Shown in pieces: positions 11,071-19,871 of a stretch of 64,000 nt of DNA. The notes under the pieces are model-generated. The model ran no database searches. It worked only from the letters and a program-made list of their open reading frames with translations, and was not told the DNA's origin. The translations under genes and the position numbers were made by a program. Position 1 is the stretch's first letter, and every line of letters starts with the position of its first letter. The DNA is taken from the NCBI RefSeq assembly GCF_013408985.1, contig NZ_JACBZT010000001.1, positions 4,605,197-4,669,196 of the forward strand, given 5' to 3'. This DNA is from Petropleomorpha daqingensis. Lineage in GTDB: Bacteria; Actinomycetota; Actinomycetes; Mycobacteriales; Geodermatophilaceae.

Positions 11071-12792
11071 TCAGGCCTCCAGGGCCCACACGTCGCGGTA
11101 GAAGCCGGCCTCGGCCAGCAGCTCCTCGTGCGTCCCCCGCTGGGCCACCCGGCCGGCGTCGAGCACGACGACCTCGTCCATCTCCGGCAGGGCCGCGAGG
11201 TCGTGCGTCACGAGGAGGGTGGTGCGGCCGGCCGTCGCGGTCAGGATCGTCGCCAGCACCGCCGTCCGGGACTCCGGGTCGAGGTGGGCGGTCGGCTCGT
11301 CCAGGACCAGCACCCGCGGATCGGCCAGCAGCGCCTGCGCCAGCGCCAGCCGCTGCCGCTGACCGCCGGACATGCGCGATCCGCGCTGGCCGACCGGCGT
11401 CGACCAGCCCAGCGGCAGCGACCGGATCCAGTCGAGCAGGCCCGCCGCCTGCGCCACCTCCTCCAGCTGCGCCACGTCGGCCCCGGGGAGCGCCAGCTGC
11501 AGGTTCTGCTGCAGCGTGCCGGCGAAGACGTGCGGATCGGCGGGGATCCCTCCGATGAGCCGGCGCACGTCGTCGGTCCGGAACGCGCGGACGTCCCTCC
11601 CGTCGAGCAGCACGCGGCCGGCGTCGGCGTCCCGGAAGCGGAACAGCAGCGCGGCGAGCGTGCTCTTCCCGGAGCCGCTGGCGCCGATCACCGCGACGCG
11701 GCGCCCGGGGGGCAGGTCGAGGTCCACGCCGTCGAGCGCCCACGGCGCCTCCGGCGCGTACCGGACGCCCACGCCGGAGAGCCGGACGGTCACCGGGCCG
11801 AGCGGCGGCTCGGCCGGCACCCCGGGCTCGGTGACGGGGATCGGCGCGTCCAGGACGTCGAACAGCCGGGTGGCCGACCGGCCGGCCGCGCCCAGCGCGA
11901 CGGCCACGGCCGGCAGGGGCGCCACGGCCTCGAACGCGGCCAGCGAGGCGAGGAGGACGACGGCCAGCGTCACCGGGTCGAGCTCGCCGCGCGCGGTGGC
12001 GGAGGCGGCCCGCCCCGCGACGGCCCAGACCGTGCCCCCGGCCACCAGGACGCCGAGGGCCACCGCCGCGCCGCCGGTCCGGGCGAGTGCCGCGGCCAGG
12101 CGGGACCGGTGCCGGCCCGCGGCCTCGGCGTCGGCCAGCGCCCGTGGGGCCGCCCCCGCGGCCAGCAGGTCGGCGGCGCCGTCCAGGATCCCGGCGACGT
12201 CGGCGCTCAGCCGGGCCTGCGCCTCCGCCGCGGCCCGTCCGCTGCGGCGGCTCCACGCGGCGACCAGCGCCGGCACGCCGATCCCGCCGAGGAGCAGGCC
12301 GGCGGCGAGCAGCACCGCCGCGGGTGGGAAGAGGAACGCGACCAGGCCGGTCGCGGCGAGGCCGGCGAGCAGCGCGGTGACCGCCGGCGTGAGCCCCCGG
12401 ACGAGCAGGTCCTGCACCGCGTCGACGTCCCCGACCACCCGGGCGAGCAGGTCCCCGCTGCGCAAGGGCAGCGCGGCCGGCGTCAGGGGCACCAGCCGGG
12501 CGAACACCCGGGGACGGACGTCGGCGAGGCTGCGCATCGCCGCGTCGTGCGAGAGCAGCCGCTCGGCGTAGCGCGCGACCCCGCGGCCGATCCCGAAGAA
12601 GCGGACCGCGACGACCGCCACGGCCAGCGCCGCGATGTCCGGGTGCTGGGCGGCCCGCGAGATCAGCCAGCCGGCGGTGGCGAACAGACCGACCCCGCAG
12701 CACACGGTGGCCGTGCCGGCGAGCACCGCCAGCGTGGTGGTCGGCCGGGTCGGACGGGTCCAGCGGAGCAGCCGGACCACCGGCGCGGTCAC
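11071..12792 (-). CDS. cydC: Thiol reductant ABC exporter subunit CydC
   Basis: A 573-residue ABC half-transporter: six N-terminal membrane helices (to about residue 320), then an ATPase domain with Walker A GASGSGKSTL, signature MSGGQRQRLALAQALL, and Walker B VLVLDEPTAHLDP followed by the switch histidine in LLVTHDLAAL. With CydD it forms a heterodimer that exports cysteine/glutathione (and is linked to haem handling), needed to assemble cytochrome bd. GTG 12792 overlaps the cydD stop by four bases. The cydAB genes it serves are only 5 kb away, on the opposite strand. Assignment as CydC rather than CydD rests on gene order and the longer-range similarity. Confidence 0.88.
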   Translation of the reverse strand: MTAPVVRLLRWTRPTRPTTTLAVLAGTATVCCGVGLFATAGWLISRAAQHPDIAALAVAVVAVRFFGIGRGVARYAERLLSHDAAMRSLADVRPRVFARLVPLTPAALPLRSGDLLARVVGDVDAVQDLLVRGLTPAVTALLAGLAATGLVAFLFPPAAVLLAAGLLLGGIGVPALVAAWSRRSGRAAAEAQARLSADVAGILDGAADLLAAGAAPRALADAEAAGRHRSRLAAALARTGGAAVALGVLVAGGTVWAVAGRAASATARGELDPVTLAVVLLASLAAFEAVAPLPAVAVALGAAGRSATRLFDVLDAPIPVTEPGVPAEPPLGPVTVRLSGVGVRYAPEAPWALDGVDLDLPPGRRVAVIGASGSGKSTLAALLFRFRDADAGRVLLDGRDVRAFRTDDVRRLIGGIPADPHVFAGTLQQNLQLALPGADVAQLEEVAQAAGLLDWIRSLPLGWSTPVGQRGSRMSGGQRQRLALAQALLADPRVLVLDEPTAHLDPESRTAVLATILTATAGRTTLLVTHDLAALPEMDEVVVLDAGRVAQRGTHEELLAEAGFYRDVWALEA

Positions 12793-14519
12793 GCGACCCG
12801 CTCCGCGGCAGCCGGTCGCCCGTCCGCCAGGGCGACGACGACGTCGGCCGCGGCGACCCAGCGCCGGTCGTGCGTGACGAGGACGACCGTGCGCCCGGCC
12901 ATCAGCCGATCGACGGCCCGGCGGACACCCGCCGCGGTGAGCGGGTCGAGGTGCGCCGTCGGCTCGTCGAGCAGCAGCAGCGGCGCGTCGCGGAGGAACG
13001 CCCGCGCCAGCGCGATCCGCTGCCGCTGCCCGCTGGACAGCCGCAGCCCCCGCTCCCCCACCGGACCCGCCGGTCCACCGGGCAGCGCCGCGACGAACTC
13101 CGCCGCCTCCGCCAGGCCGAGCGCCTCCCGGACCTCCGCGTCGCTCGCCCCGGGACGGCCCAGCCGCACGTTGTCGGCCACCGTGCCGTCGAACAGGTAC
13201 GGCGTCTGCGGCACCCAGGCGATGCGCTCCCGCCAGGCGGCCACGGGCAGGTCGTCGAGCCGCCGGCCCCCGACCGTGACCTCGCCGCCGGTCGGCATCG
13301 CGAACCGCTGCAGCAGGGCGAGCACCGAGCTCTTGCCCGCCCCCGTGGCACCCGTCACCGCCAGCAGCGCCCCGGGCGGCACGGTGAACGCGACCCGGTC
13401 CAGGGCCGGCAGCTCCCGCTCGGGATAGCGCAGCGTCACGTCCCGGAAGACCACGGCGGCGGTCCCCATGTCGGGCACCGGGAGGCCGCCGAGGCGGGCC
13501 GCGCGCAGTCCGTCGTCCGCCGGCTCGGGGGCGTCGAGGACGGCGTAGGCGTGCGTGGCCGCGGCCACCCCGTCGGCGCTGGCGTGGAACTGGGCGCCGA
13601 GGGCGCGCAGCGGCAGGTAGACCTCGGGCGCGAGCAGCAGCGCCAGCAGCGCGGGCCGGTACTCCAGGCCACCGCCGAGCAGCCGCAGCCCGACGGCCAC
13701 CGCGACCAGCGCGGTGCCCAGCGTGGCCAGCAGCTCGAGGGCCAGGGACGAGGTGAACGCGATCCGCAGCGTCGCCATCGTCGTCCGCCGGTACCGCTCG
13801 GTGACCTGCCGGATCACGCCGACCTGCGCCCGCGCCCGCCCGTGGACCTTCAACGTCGGCAAGCCCTCGACCACGTCGAGGAAGTGGCCACCCAGCCCGG
13901 CCAGCAGGTGCCACTGCCGCGCGGTGCGGCTGCGCGTGTAGCGGCCGATCAGGGCCATGAAGACCGGGATGAGCGGCGCGGTGACGAGCAGGACGACGGC
14001 GGACGGCCAGTCGGCCAGGGCGATGCGCGCCAGCACCACCGGCGGCACCAGGACAGCGAGCGCGAGCTGCGGCAGGAACCGCGCGACGTAGACGTCCACT
14101 CCGTCGAGCCCGGACGTGAGCAGGGCGACCAGCTCCCCCGACCGGCGCCCGCCGAGCCACGCCGGGCCGCGCCGGACCGCGCCGGCCAGCACCCGGCCAC
14201 GCAGGCCGGCCTTCACCTCGTCCGCGGACCGCAGCGCCGTGACCTCCGCGGCTCCGCTCAGCGCGGCCCGCGCCAGCACCACGGCCAGGAGGCCGGCGAG
14301 GGTGGCCGCCAGCGCCCCGGAGCCCTCCGTCGCGCGCACGATCACGTCGGTCAGCAGCCCCGCCTGCGCCACGACCAGCGCCGCGGTCGTCAGGCCGAAC
14401 AGGACGACCGCGACCAGTTGCCGCCGGGCCGGCCGCGACTCCGCGAAGAGCCTGCGGTCGATCCCCGGCACGCCCCTCACCCGGCGCACGCTCCGGTAGC
14501 CGCGAAAGTCTCGGATCAT
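12789..14519 (-). CDS. cydD: Thiol reductant ABC exporter subunit CydD
   Basis: A 576-residue ABC half-transporter, MIRDFRGYRSVRR at the start. Six helices include LVAVVLFGLTTAALVVAQAG and the GHFLDVVEGLPTLKVHGRA coupling region typical of CydD. The ATPase domain has Walker A GATGAGKSSV, signature LSSGQRQRIALARAFL, Walker B LLLLDEPTAHLDP and the VLVTHDRRW switch. It is the first gene of the cydDC operon and is coupled to cydC by a GTGA overlap. It pairs with CydC in the cytoplasmic membrane to move thiol reductant outward for bd oxidase maturation. The 118-base gap to the divergent G6PDH-like gene must hold both promoters; a GC-rich hairpin (about 14561-14594) lies in it. Confidence 0.9.
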   Translation of the reverse strand: MIRDFRGYRSVRRVRGVPGIDRRLFAESRPARRQLVAVVLFGLTTAALVVAQAGLLTDVIVRATEGSGALAATLAGLLAVVLARAALSGAAEVTALRSADEVKAGLRGRVLAGAVRRGPAWLGGRRSGELVALLTSGLDGVDVYVARFLPQLALAVLVPPVVLARIALADWPSAVVLLVTAPLIPVFMALIGRYTRSRTARQWHLLAGLGGHFLDVVEGLPTLKVHGRARAQVGVIRQVTERYRRTTMATLRIAFTSSLALELLATLGTALVAVAVGLRLLGGGLEYRPALLALLLAPEVYLPLRALGAQFHASADGVAAATHAYAVLDAPEPADDGLRAARLGGLPVPDMGTAAVVFRDVTLRYPERELPALDRVAFTVPPGALLAVTGATGAGKSSVLALLQRFAMPTGGEVTVGGRRLDDLPVAAWRERIAWVPQTPYLFDGTVADNVRLGRPGASDAEVREALGLAEAAEFVAALPGGPAGPVGERGLRLSSGQRQRIALARAFLRDAPLLLLDEPTAHLDPLTAAGVRRAVDRLMAGRTVVLVTHDRRWVAAADVVVALADGRPAAAERVA

Positions 14520-14637
14520 CCATTCCGGATGAGGGTCACCCCACGGGGACGAGCGGGAGGGTGGGCGGCGGTCGTGCCGCCCGGCACGCCGCCGCAGGCG
14601 GGGAGCGGGCACCTCCGGCCGAGAAGAGGACGTCGGC

Positions 14638-16020
14638 ATGGGAACCGAACGCTTGAGCGCCCTGGTGATCTTCGGAGCCACGGGAGATCTCGCGAAGATC
14701 GAGACCTTCCCGGCCCTGGTGGACCTGGTCGACCGCGACGTGCTCGACGTCCCGATCATCGGCGTGGCCAAGAGCGGCTGGGGGCTGGACCAGTTCCGCG
14801 GCTACGCGACCGACTCGCTCCGGCGCAACGGCATCGACCCGGACGCCGACCCGGCGAAGCGGATGCTGGACCTGCTCGACTACGTCGACGGCGACCTGAC
14901 CGACGACGCCACCTACCAGGCGCTGGCCAAGAAGATCCCGGCCGGACCGGCGCTGTTCTACCTGGAGGTCCCGCCGCCGCTGTTCGGGACCATCACCCAG
15001 GGCCTCGCCCGGGCCGGGCTGGCCGGCGACGCCCGCATCATGGTGGAGAAGCCGTTCGGTCACGACCTGGCCAGCGCCCAGGAGCTCAACAAGACCGTGC
15101 TCGAGGTCTTCCCCGAGGACCGGATCTTCCGCGTCGACGACTGGATCGCCTTCGACCCGCTCGACAACGTGCTGGCCGCCCGGTTCGCCAACTCCATCCT
15201 CGAGCCGCTGCTCAACCGCTCCCACGTCGAGACCATCCAGATCACGATGGCCGAGCAGTTCGACGTCGCCGACCGCGGGCGCTTCTACGACCGCACCGGC
15301 GCCATCCGCGACGTCGTGCAGAACCACATGCTGCAGGTGCTGGCCAGCGTCGTGGCCGACCCGCCGGTCGGGAACAGCGTCGACGCGTGGCTGGACGCCA
15401 AGACCCGGGTCATCAGCGCGATCCGGCCGCTGACCCCCGAGACGACGGTCTTCGGCCAGTACGAGGGCTACCACGAGGTGGAGGGCGTCGAGCCGGGGAG
15501 CACCACGGAGACCTTCGCCGCGGTCCGGCTGCAGCTGGACTCGTGGCGGTGGGCGGGCGTGCCGTTCGTCATCCGCGCCGGCAAGACGATGCCGGTCACC
15601 GCGACCGAGGTGGAGATCCGGTTCCGGCGTCCGCCGCAGGACGTCCTCGGCCAGTTCCTCGGCGCCGAGATGCCGTCGGAACCCAACTCGCTCCGGTTCC
15701 GGATCTGGCCCGGGGCGCAGGTGACGCTCGTCCTCGCCGGGAAGCAACCCGGCCCCGGCATCGTCCCGCAGCTGGAGGAGCTGAGCTTCACCGAGGACCC
15801 GGGCGTGAACATGCGCCCCTACGACCGGCTCATCGGTGCCGCCCTCGACGGCAACCGGCTGCCGTTCGCCAGACAGGACGCCGTGGAGGCGGCCTGGCGC
15901 GTGGTCGATCCGATCCTCGACGGATCGGTGCCCGTGCACCGCTACGCCCGCGGCAGCTGGGGCCCGGCCGAGGCCGACCGGCTGCTGCCCGAGGGCGAGA
16001 CCTGGCATGACCCCCGCTGA
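14638..16020 (+). CDS. Glucose-6-phosphate dehydrogenase-like protein with altered substrate site
   Basis: A 460-residue protein of the G6PDH family along its whole length: GATGDLAK near the N-terminus, EKPFGHDLASAQELN, RFANSILEPLLNR, GAIRDVVQNHMLQ and FVIRAGKTM. The catalytic Asp (RVD) and His (QNH) are present. The signature normally read as RIDHYLGKETVQN is RVDDWIAFDPLDN, so the His and Lys that bind the sugar phosphate are Asp and Phe. The LAKRK lysine also implicated in substrate binding is Glu (LAKIE). Three basic contacts are therefore lost, suggesting a different, perhaps non-phosphorylated, substrate or a non-enzymatic role. It overlaps ndh by 14 bases and heads the ndh-cydAB operon. 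ATG 14638 has GAGGAC upstream. An ordinary zwf is probably elsewhere. Confidence 0.82.
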   Translation: MGTERLSALVIFGATGDLAKIETFPALVDLVDRDVLDVPIIGVAKSGWGLDQFRGYATDSLRRNGIDPDADPAKRMLDLLDYVDGDLTDDATYQALAKKIPAGPALFYLEVPPPLFGTITQGLARAGLAGDARIMVEKPFGHDLASAQELNKTVLEVFPEDRIFRVDDWIAFDPLDNVLAARFANSILEPLLNRSHVETIQITMAEQFDVADRGRFYDRTGAIRDVVQNHMLQVLASVVADPPVGNSVDAWLDAKTRVISAIRPLTPETTVFGQYEGYHEVEGVEPGSTTETFAAVRLQLDSWRWAGVPFVIRAGKTMPVTATEVEIRFRRPPQDVLGQFLGAEMPSEPNSLRFRIWPGAQVTLVLAGKQPGPGIVPQLEELSFTEDPGVNMRPYDRLIGAALDGNRLPFARQDAVEAAWRVVDPILDGSVPVHRYARGSWGPAEADRLLPEGETWHDPR

Positions 16021-17356
16021 CGACGGCCCGGCGCGCCGGCGGGTGGTGATCGTGGGCGCCGGCTTCGCAGGGATCGGCTGCGCCCGCGAGCTGGCCGGCA
16101 CCGACGTCGACGTCACGCTGATCGACCGGAACAACTACCACCAGTTCCTGCCGCTGCTCTACCAGGTGGCCACCGCGCAGATCGCTTCGGACGACGTCGG
16201 CACCCCCCTGCGCAACCAGTTCCGCCACGACGAGAACGTCGAGGTCGTCCAGGCCGAGGTCGTCGCGGTGGATCCGGCCACCCGGACGGTGACGACGGCG
16301 GACGGGGCCACCTACACCGGCGACTTCCTGGTGCTGGCCACCGGCGCCCGGGCGAACTTCTACCGCACCCCGGGCGCCGACGAGCACGCGCTGCCGCTGT
16401 ACTCGCTGACCGACGCCGAGCGGCTGCGCGCCCGCATCATCGAGGTCTTCGACGCCGCCGACCGCGATCCCGGGCTGATCGACCAGGGCGCGCTGACGTT
16501 CGTGGTCGTCGGCGGCGGCGCGACCGGCGTCGAGACCGCCGGCGGGATCGCCGACTTCGTCAACCGGGTGGCCCCCGAGGAGTACCACGACCTGCACGTC
16601 CACGAGGCGCGGATCCACCTCGTCGACCACGGCCACGCCCTGCTGGCGCCGTTCTCCGACAAGGCCCACGAGTACGCGGCCAAGGTGCTGCAGCGCGACG
16701 GGGTCCGGCTGCACCTCGGCACCGGTGTCCAGGAGGTCACCCCCACCTGCGTCCGGCTCGAGGGCGGGACGACGCTGCCCAGCCGGTGCGTCATCTGGGC
16801 CGGCGGCGTCCAGGCCGGTGACCTGGCCTCGCGCATCGCGCTGCCCCGGGGGCGCGGCGGACGGGTCCTGGCCGGCCACGACCTGTCGGTGGAGGGCTAC
16901 CCCCGGGTCTTCGTCATCGGCGACGTGGCCGGGGTGGAGAGCCCGGAGGGCGGCCTGTACCCGCAGCTGGGGTCGGTGGCCCTGCAGCAGGGCCAGTGGA
17001 CGGCGAAGAACATCCGGTCCGACCTCGCCGGCCAGCCGCGCCAGGCGTTCCACTACCACGACAAGGGCATCATGGCGATGATCGGCCGCGGGGCCGCCGT
17101 CGCCGAGATGGGCGCGAAGCGCCACGAGCTGCACGGCGCCATCGCGTTCAGCTCCTGGCTCGGCGTGCACGCCTGGCTGATGAGCGGCGTGCGCACGCGG
17201 GTCGACGCCTTCATCTCGTGGGGCTGGGACTACTTCAGCGGCAACCGCTCCCCCGGCCTGATCGCCCACGACAGCGCGCAGACCGTCGACTGGAGCCAGC
17301 CGGCGGAGATCCCCGTTCCCCGCACCCCGACACCGGACTCGGTCCCGGCGAGCTGA
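16007..17356 (+). CDS. ndh: Type II NADH dehydrogenase (NDH-2)
   Basis: A 449-residue two-dinucleotide-fold flavoprotein. VVIVGAGFAGIGCARELAG binds FAD; FVVVGGGATGVETAGGIADF binds NADH; HQFLPLLYQVATAQI is the conserved quinone/FAD region; VFVIGDVAGVESPEGGLYPQLGSVALQQG carries the last FAD motif with the AQ-like QQG. The C-terminal FSSWLGVHAWLMSGVRTRVDAFISWGWDYFS is the amphipathic membrane anchor of NDH-2. It transfers electrons from NADH to quinone without pumping protons. The start overlaps the preceding gene by 14 bases and cydA begins 12 bases after its stop, so NADH-to-quinol and quinol-to-oxygen steps are co-expressed. Confidence 0.92.
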   Translation: MTPADDGPARRRVVIVGAGFAGIGCARELAGTDVDVTLIDRNNYHQFLPLLYQVATAQIASDDVGTPLRNQFRHDENVEVVQAEVVAVDPATRTVTTADGATYTGDFLVLATGARANFYRTPGADEHALPLYSLTDAERLRARIIEVFDAADRDPGLIDQGALTFVVVGGGATGVETAGGIADFVNRVAPEEYHDLHVHEARIHLVDHGHALLAPFSDKAHEYAAKVLQRDGVRLHLGTGVQEVTPTCVRLEGGTTLPSRCVIWAGGVQAGDLASRIALPRGRGGRVLAGHDLSVEGYPRVFVIGDVAGVESPEGGLYPQLGSVALQQGQWTAKNIRSDLAGQPRQAFHYHDKGIMAMIGRGAAVAEMGAKRHELHGAIAFSSWLGVHAWLMSGVRTRVDAFISWGWDYFSGNRSPGLIAHDSAQTVDWSQPAEIPVPRTPTPDSVPAS

Positions 17357-17368
17357 GAGGGGGGCGCC

Positions 17369-18772
17369 GTGTCCACCGTCGACTGGGCCCGGTTGCAGTT
17401 CGCGACGACGTCGATCTACCACTTCCTGTTCGTCCCGCTGACCATCGGGCTGGCGTTCCTGACCGCGCTGCTGCAGACCCGCTGGCACCGCAGCGGCGAG
17501 GCCGCCTACCTGCGGCTGACCCGCTTCTTCGGCACCCTGCTGGTCATCAACGTCGCCGTCGGCGTGGTGACCGGGCTGGTGCAGGAGTTCCAGTTCGGCA
17601 CCAACTGGTCGGGCTACTCGCGGTTCGTCGGGGACGTCTTCGGCGCCCCGCTGGCCATGGAGGGGCTGGCCGCCTTCTTCCTGGAGTCGGTGTTCCTCGG
17701 CCTGTGGATCTTCGGCTGGAACCGGCTGTCCCGGCGGGTGCACCTGGCCACGATCTGGGCGGTCGCGGTGGGCTCGGCCCTCTCGGCGCTGTTCATCATG
17801 GCGGCCAACTCCTGGATGCAGCACCCGGTCGGCTACACGCTGAACTCGGCCGGCCGGGCGCAGCTGACCGACGTGTGGGCGCTGTTCACCAACCCGGTGT
17901 TCATCTGGGGCTACCTGCAGGTGATCCTGGCCTCGCTGGTGGTGGGCTCGGTCGTGATGCTCGGCGTCTCCGCGTGGCACCTGCGCCGGCTGTCCAGCCC
18001 CGACGTCTTCCACCGTTCGGCGAAGATCGCCGTCGCCGTCCTCCTGCCGGCCATCCTGCTGGCGATGGTCGTCGGCGACGAGCTCGGCGTCATCGAGGCG
18101 AAGTACCAGCCGATGAAGATCGCCGCGGCCGAGGCGCAGTGGACGACCTGCCAGCCGTGCTCGTTCTCGATGTTCCAGATCGGCGGCGGCAACGGCGACC
18201 ACACGCCGACGAAGATCATCCAGATCCCGCACCTGCTCTCGCTGCTGGCGACCAACCACTGGAACGGCAAGGTCATCGGGCTCGACGAGCTGAACGCGCA
18301 GTACCAGCAGCAGTACGGCCCGGGGAACTACGTGCCGAACGTGTTCATCCAGTACTGGTCGATGCGGGTGATGGCCTACCTCGCGGTCGTCGTCTTCCTG
18401 CTGGCCCTGTGGGGTGCCTGGCTGCTCTGGCGGCGGCGCCTGGAGCGGTCGCGGTGGTTCCTGCGGGTGGCGGTCTGGGCGATCCCGGTGCCGTTCATCA
18501 TCAGCATCGCCGGCTGGATGCTCACCGAGAACGGCCGTCAGCCGTGGATCGTGCAGGGCCTGCAGCTGACCAAGGACGCCAACTCCCCCACCGTCGGCAC
18601 CGCCTGGATCGTCACCAGCCTCGTCGTCTTCGTGCTGCTCTACGCGGTGATGGGAATCGTGGACTGGTGGCTCATGGCCCGCTACGCCCGGCGGGAACTC
18701 GCCCCGGACGAGGCCGAGCCGGCCCCGGAGGAGGCGGAGCAGGACTCCCAGGCCCTCGAGTTCATCTACTGA
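17369..18772 (+). CDS. cydA: Cytochrome bd oxidase subunit I
   Basis: A 467-residue membrane protein with about nine helices. The haem-ligand histidine lies in SIYHFLFVPLTIG, conserved acidic residues in MEGLAAFFLESVFLGLWIFGWN, and the quinol-binding loop starts at YQPMKIAAAEAQW, with the GRQPW motif at NGRQPWIVQGLQL. The loop is of the short type. With CydB it oxidises quinol and reduces oxygen to water with high affinity at the cytoplasmic membrane. GTG 17369 has GAGAGGGGGG immediately upstream. Next gene cydB starts seven bases after its stop. Dependence on the nearby CydDC exporter is known for the family. Confidence 0.95.
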   Translation: MSTVDWARLQFATTSIYHFLFVPLTIGLAFLTALLQTRWHRSGEAAYLRLTRFFGTLLVINVAVGVVTGLVQEFQFGTNWSGYSRFVGDVFGAPLAMEGLAAFFLESVFLGLWIFGWNRLSRRVHLATIWAVAVGSALSALFIMAANSWMQHPVGYTLNSAGRAQLTDVWALFTNPVFIWGYLQVILASLVVGSVVMLGVSAWHLRRLSSPDVFHRSAKIAVAVLLPAILLAMVVGDELGVIEAKYQPMKIAAAEAQWTTCQPCSFSMFQIGGGNGDHTPTKIIQIPHLLSLLATNHWNGKVIGLDELNAQYQQQYGPGNYVPNVFIQYWSMRVMAYLAVVVFLLALWGAWLLWRRRLERSRWFLRVAVWAIPVPFIISIAGWMLTENGRQPWIVQGLQLTKDANSPTVGTAWIVTSLVVFVLLYAVMGIVDWWLMARYARRELAPDEAEPAPEEAEQDSQALEFIY

Positions 18773-18779
18773 GGTCGCC

Positions 18780-19871
18780 ATGACGCTCGCCGAAGTCTGG
18801 TTCGTCCTGATCGCCGTCCTGTGGGTCGGGTTCCTGGTCCTCGAGGGGTTCGACTTCGGGGTCGGGGCGCTGCACGGCGTCCTCGGCCGCGACGAGGCCG
18901 GCCGGGAGACCGCGCTGGGCACCATCGCCCCGGTGTGGGACGGCAACGAGGTGTGGCTGGTCGTGGCCGGGGCCGGGATGTTCGCCGCCTTCCCCGGCTG
19001 GTACGCGACGATGTTCTCGGCGATGTACCTGGCGCTGATCCTGCTGCTGGTGGCGCTGATCCTCCGCGGTGTGGCCATCGTCCTGCGCGGCAAGCAGGAG
19101 GGCCCCGGGTGGCGGCGGCGGTGGAGCGCCGCGCTGATCGCCGGCAGCGTCCTCGCCCCGCTGCTGATCGGGATCGCCCTCGGGAACCTGCTGCGCGGCC
19201 TGCCGATCGGCTCGGACCAGGAGTTCACCGGCAGCTTCTGGGACCTGCTGCAGCCGTACGCGCTCTACACCGGGCTCACCGTCGTCGTCCTGTGCCTGCT
19301 GCACGCGGCCGCCTTCGTCGGGCTCAAGACGGTCGGGCCCGTGCACGACCGCGCGGACCGCACCGGGCGGATGCTCGGCCCGCTCGCCGCCGCGGTGGTG
19401 GTCGGGTTCGCGGCCTGGACGCTGGCCACGGCGTCCCCCGGTGCCGGCGGGTGGATCGTGGCGCTGGTCGCCGTCGCCGCCGTCCTCGTCGCGGCCGTCG
19501 CCATCGGACGCGGACGCGACGGGCTCGCCTTCGGCGCGACGGCGGTCACCACGGCCGCCGTCGTCGGGAGCATCTTCGTCAACCTGTACCCGCGGGTCAT
19601 GGTGTCGACCACCGGTCCGGCCGACGACCTGACGATCCAGAACACGTCCTCGGCGCACTACTCGCTGACCGTCATGACCTGGGTGGCGGGCGTGCTGCTG
19701 CCCGTGGTGCTGATCTACCAGGGCTGGACCTACCACGTCTTCCGGCGCCGGCTCGGCGCCCCGGTCGCCGCCACCCCGACCGCGCAGATCCCCTCACCCC
19801 GCCCGGCGGCCGAGCAGCCGGCCGGCAAGCACCGAACCGACCCGGGGAGGACCCATGCCAGAGACCACTGA
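18780..19871 (+). CDS. cydB: Cytochrome bd oxidase subunit II
   Basis: A 363-residue protein of about eight or nine hydrophobic helices. The start EVWFVLIAVLWVGFLVLEGFDFGVG, then PVWDGNEVWLVVAGAGMFAAFPGWYA, are diagnostic for CydB. The C-terminal 35 residues are a Pro/Ala-rich hydrophilic tail (APVAATPTAQIPSPRP) not typical of short CydB proteins. It overlaps the following GMC oxidoreductase start by 17 bases, so translation is coupled. It forms the structural partner of CydA and, in the family, helps bind the di-haem centre. A separate CydX-like small subunit was not found between 18.7 and 20 kb. Confidence 0.95.
   Translation: MTLAEVWFVLIAVLWVGFLVLEGFDFGVGALHGVLGRDEAGRETALGTIAPVWDGNEVWLVVAGAGMFAAFPGWYATMFSAMYLALILLLVALILRGVAIVLRGKQEGPGWRRRWSAALIAGSVLAPLLIGIALGNLLRGLPIGSDQEFTGSFWDLLQPYALYTGLTVVVLCLLHAAAFVGLKTVGPVHDRADRTGRMLGPLAAAVVVGFAAWTLATASPGAGGWIVALVAVAAVLVAAVAIGRGRDGLAFGATAVTTAAVVGSIFVNLYPRVMVSTTGPADDLTIQNTSSAHYSLTVMTWVAGVLLPVVLIYQGWTYHVFRRRLGAPVAATPTAQIPSPRPAAEQPAGKHRTDPGRTHARDH

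Noticed and set aside
12870-16010. A 1,046-codon open frame on the plus strand
   Set aside because: It runs antisense through cydD and then in a wrong frame through the G6PDH-like gene; not a real product.
15830-19228. A 1,132-codon open frame on the minus strand
   Set aside because: Antisense to ndh, cydA and cydB, whose products are unmistakable; the translation is rich in Arg, Gly, His and Gln without domains.
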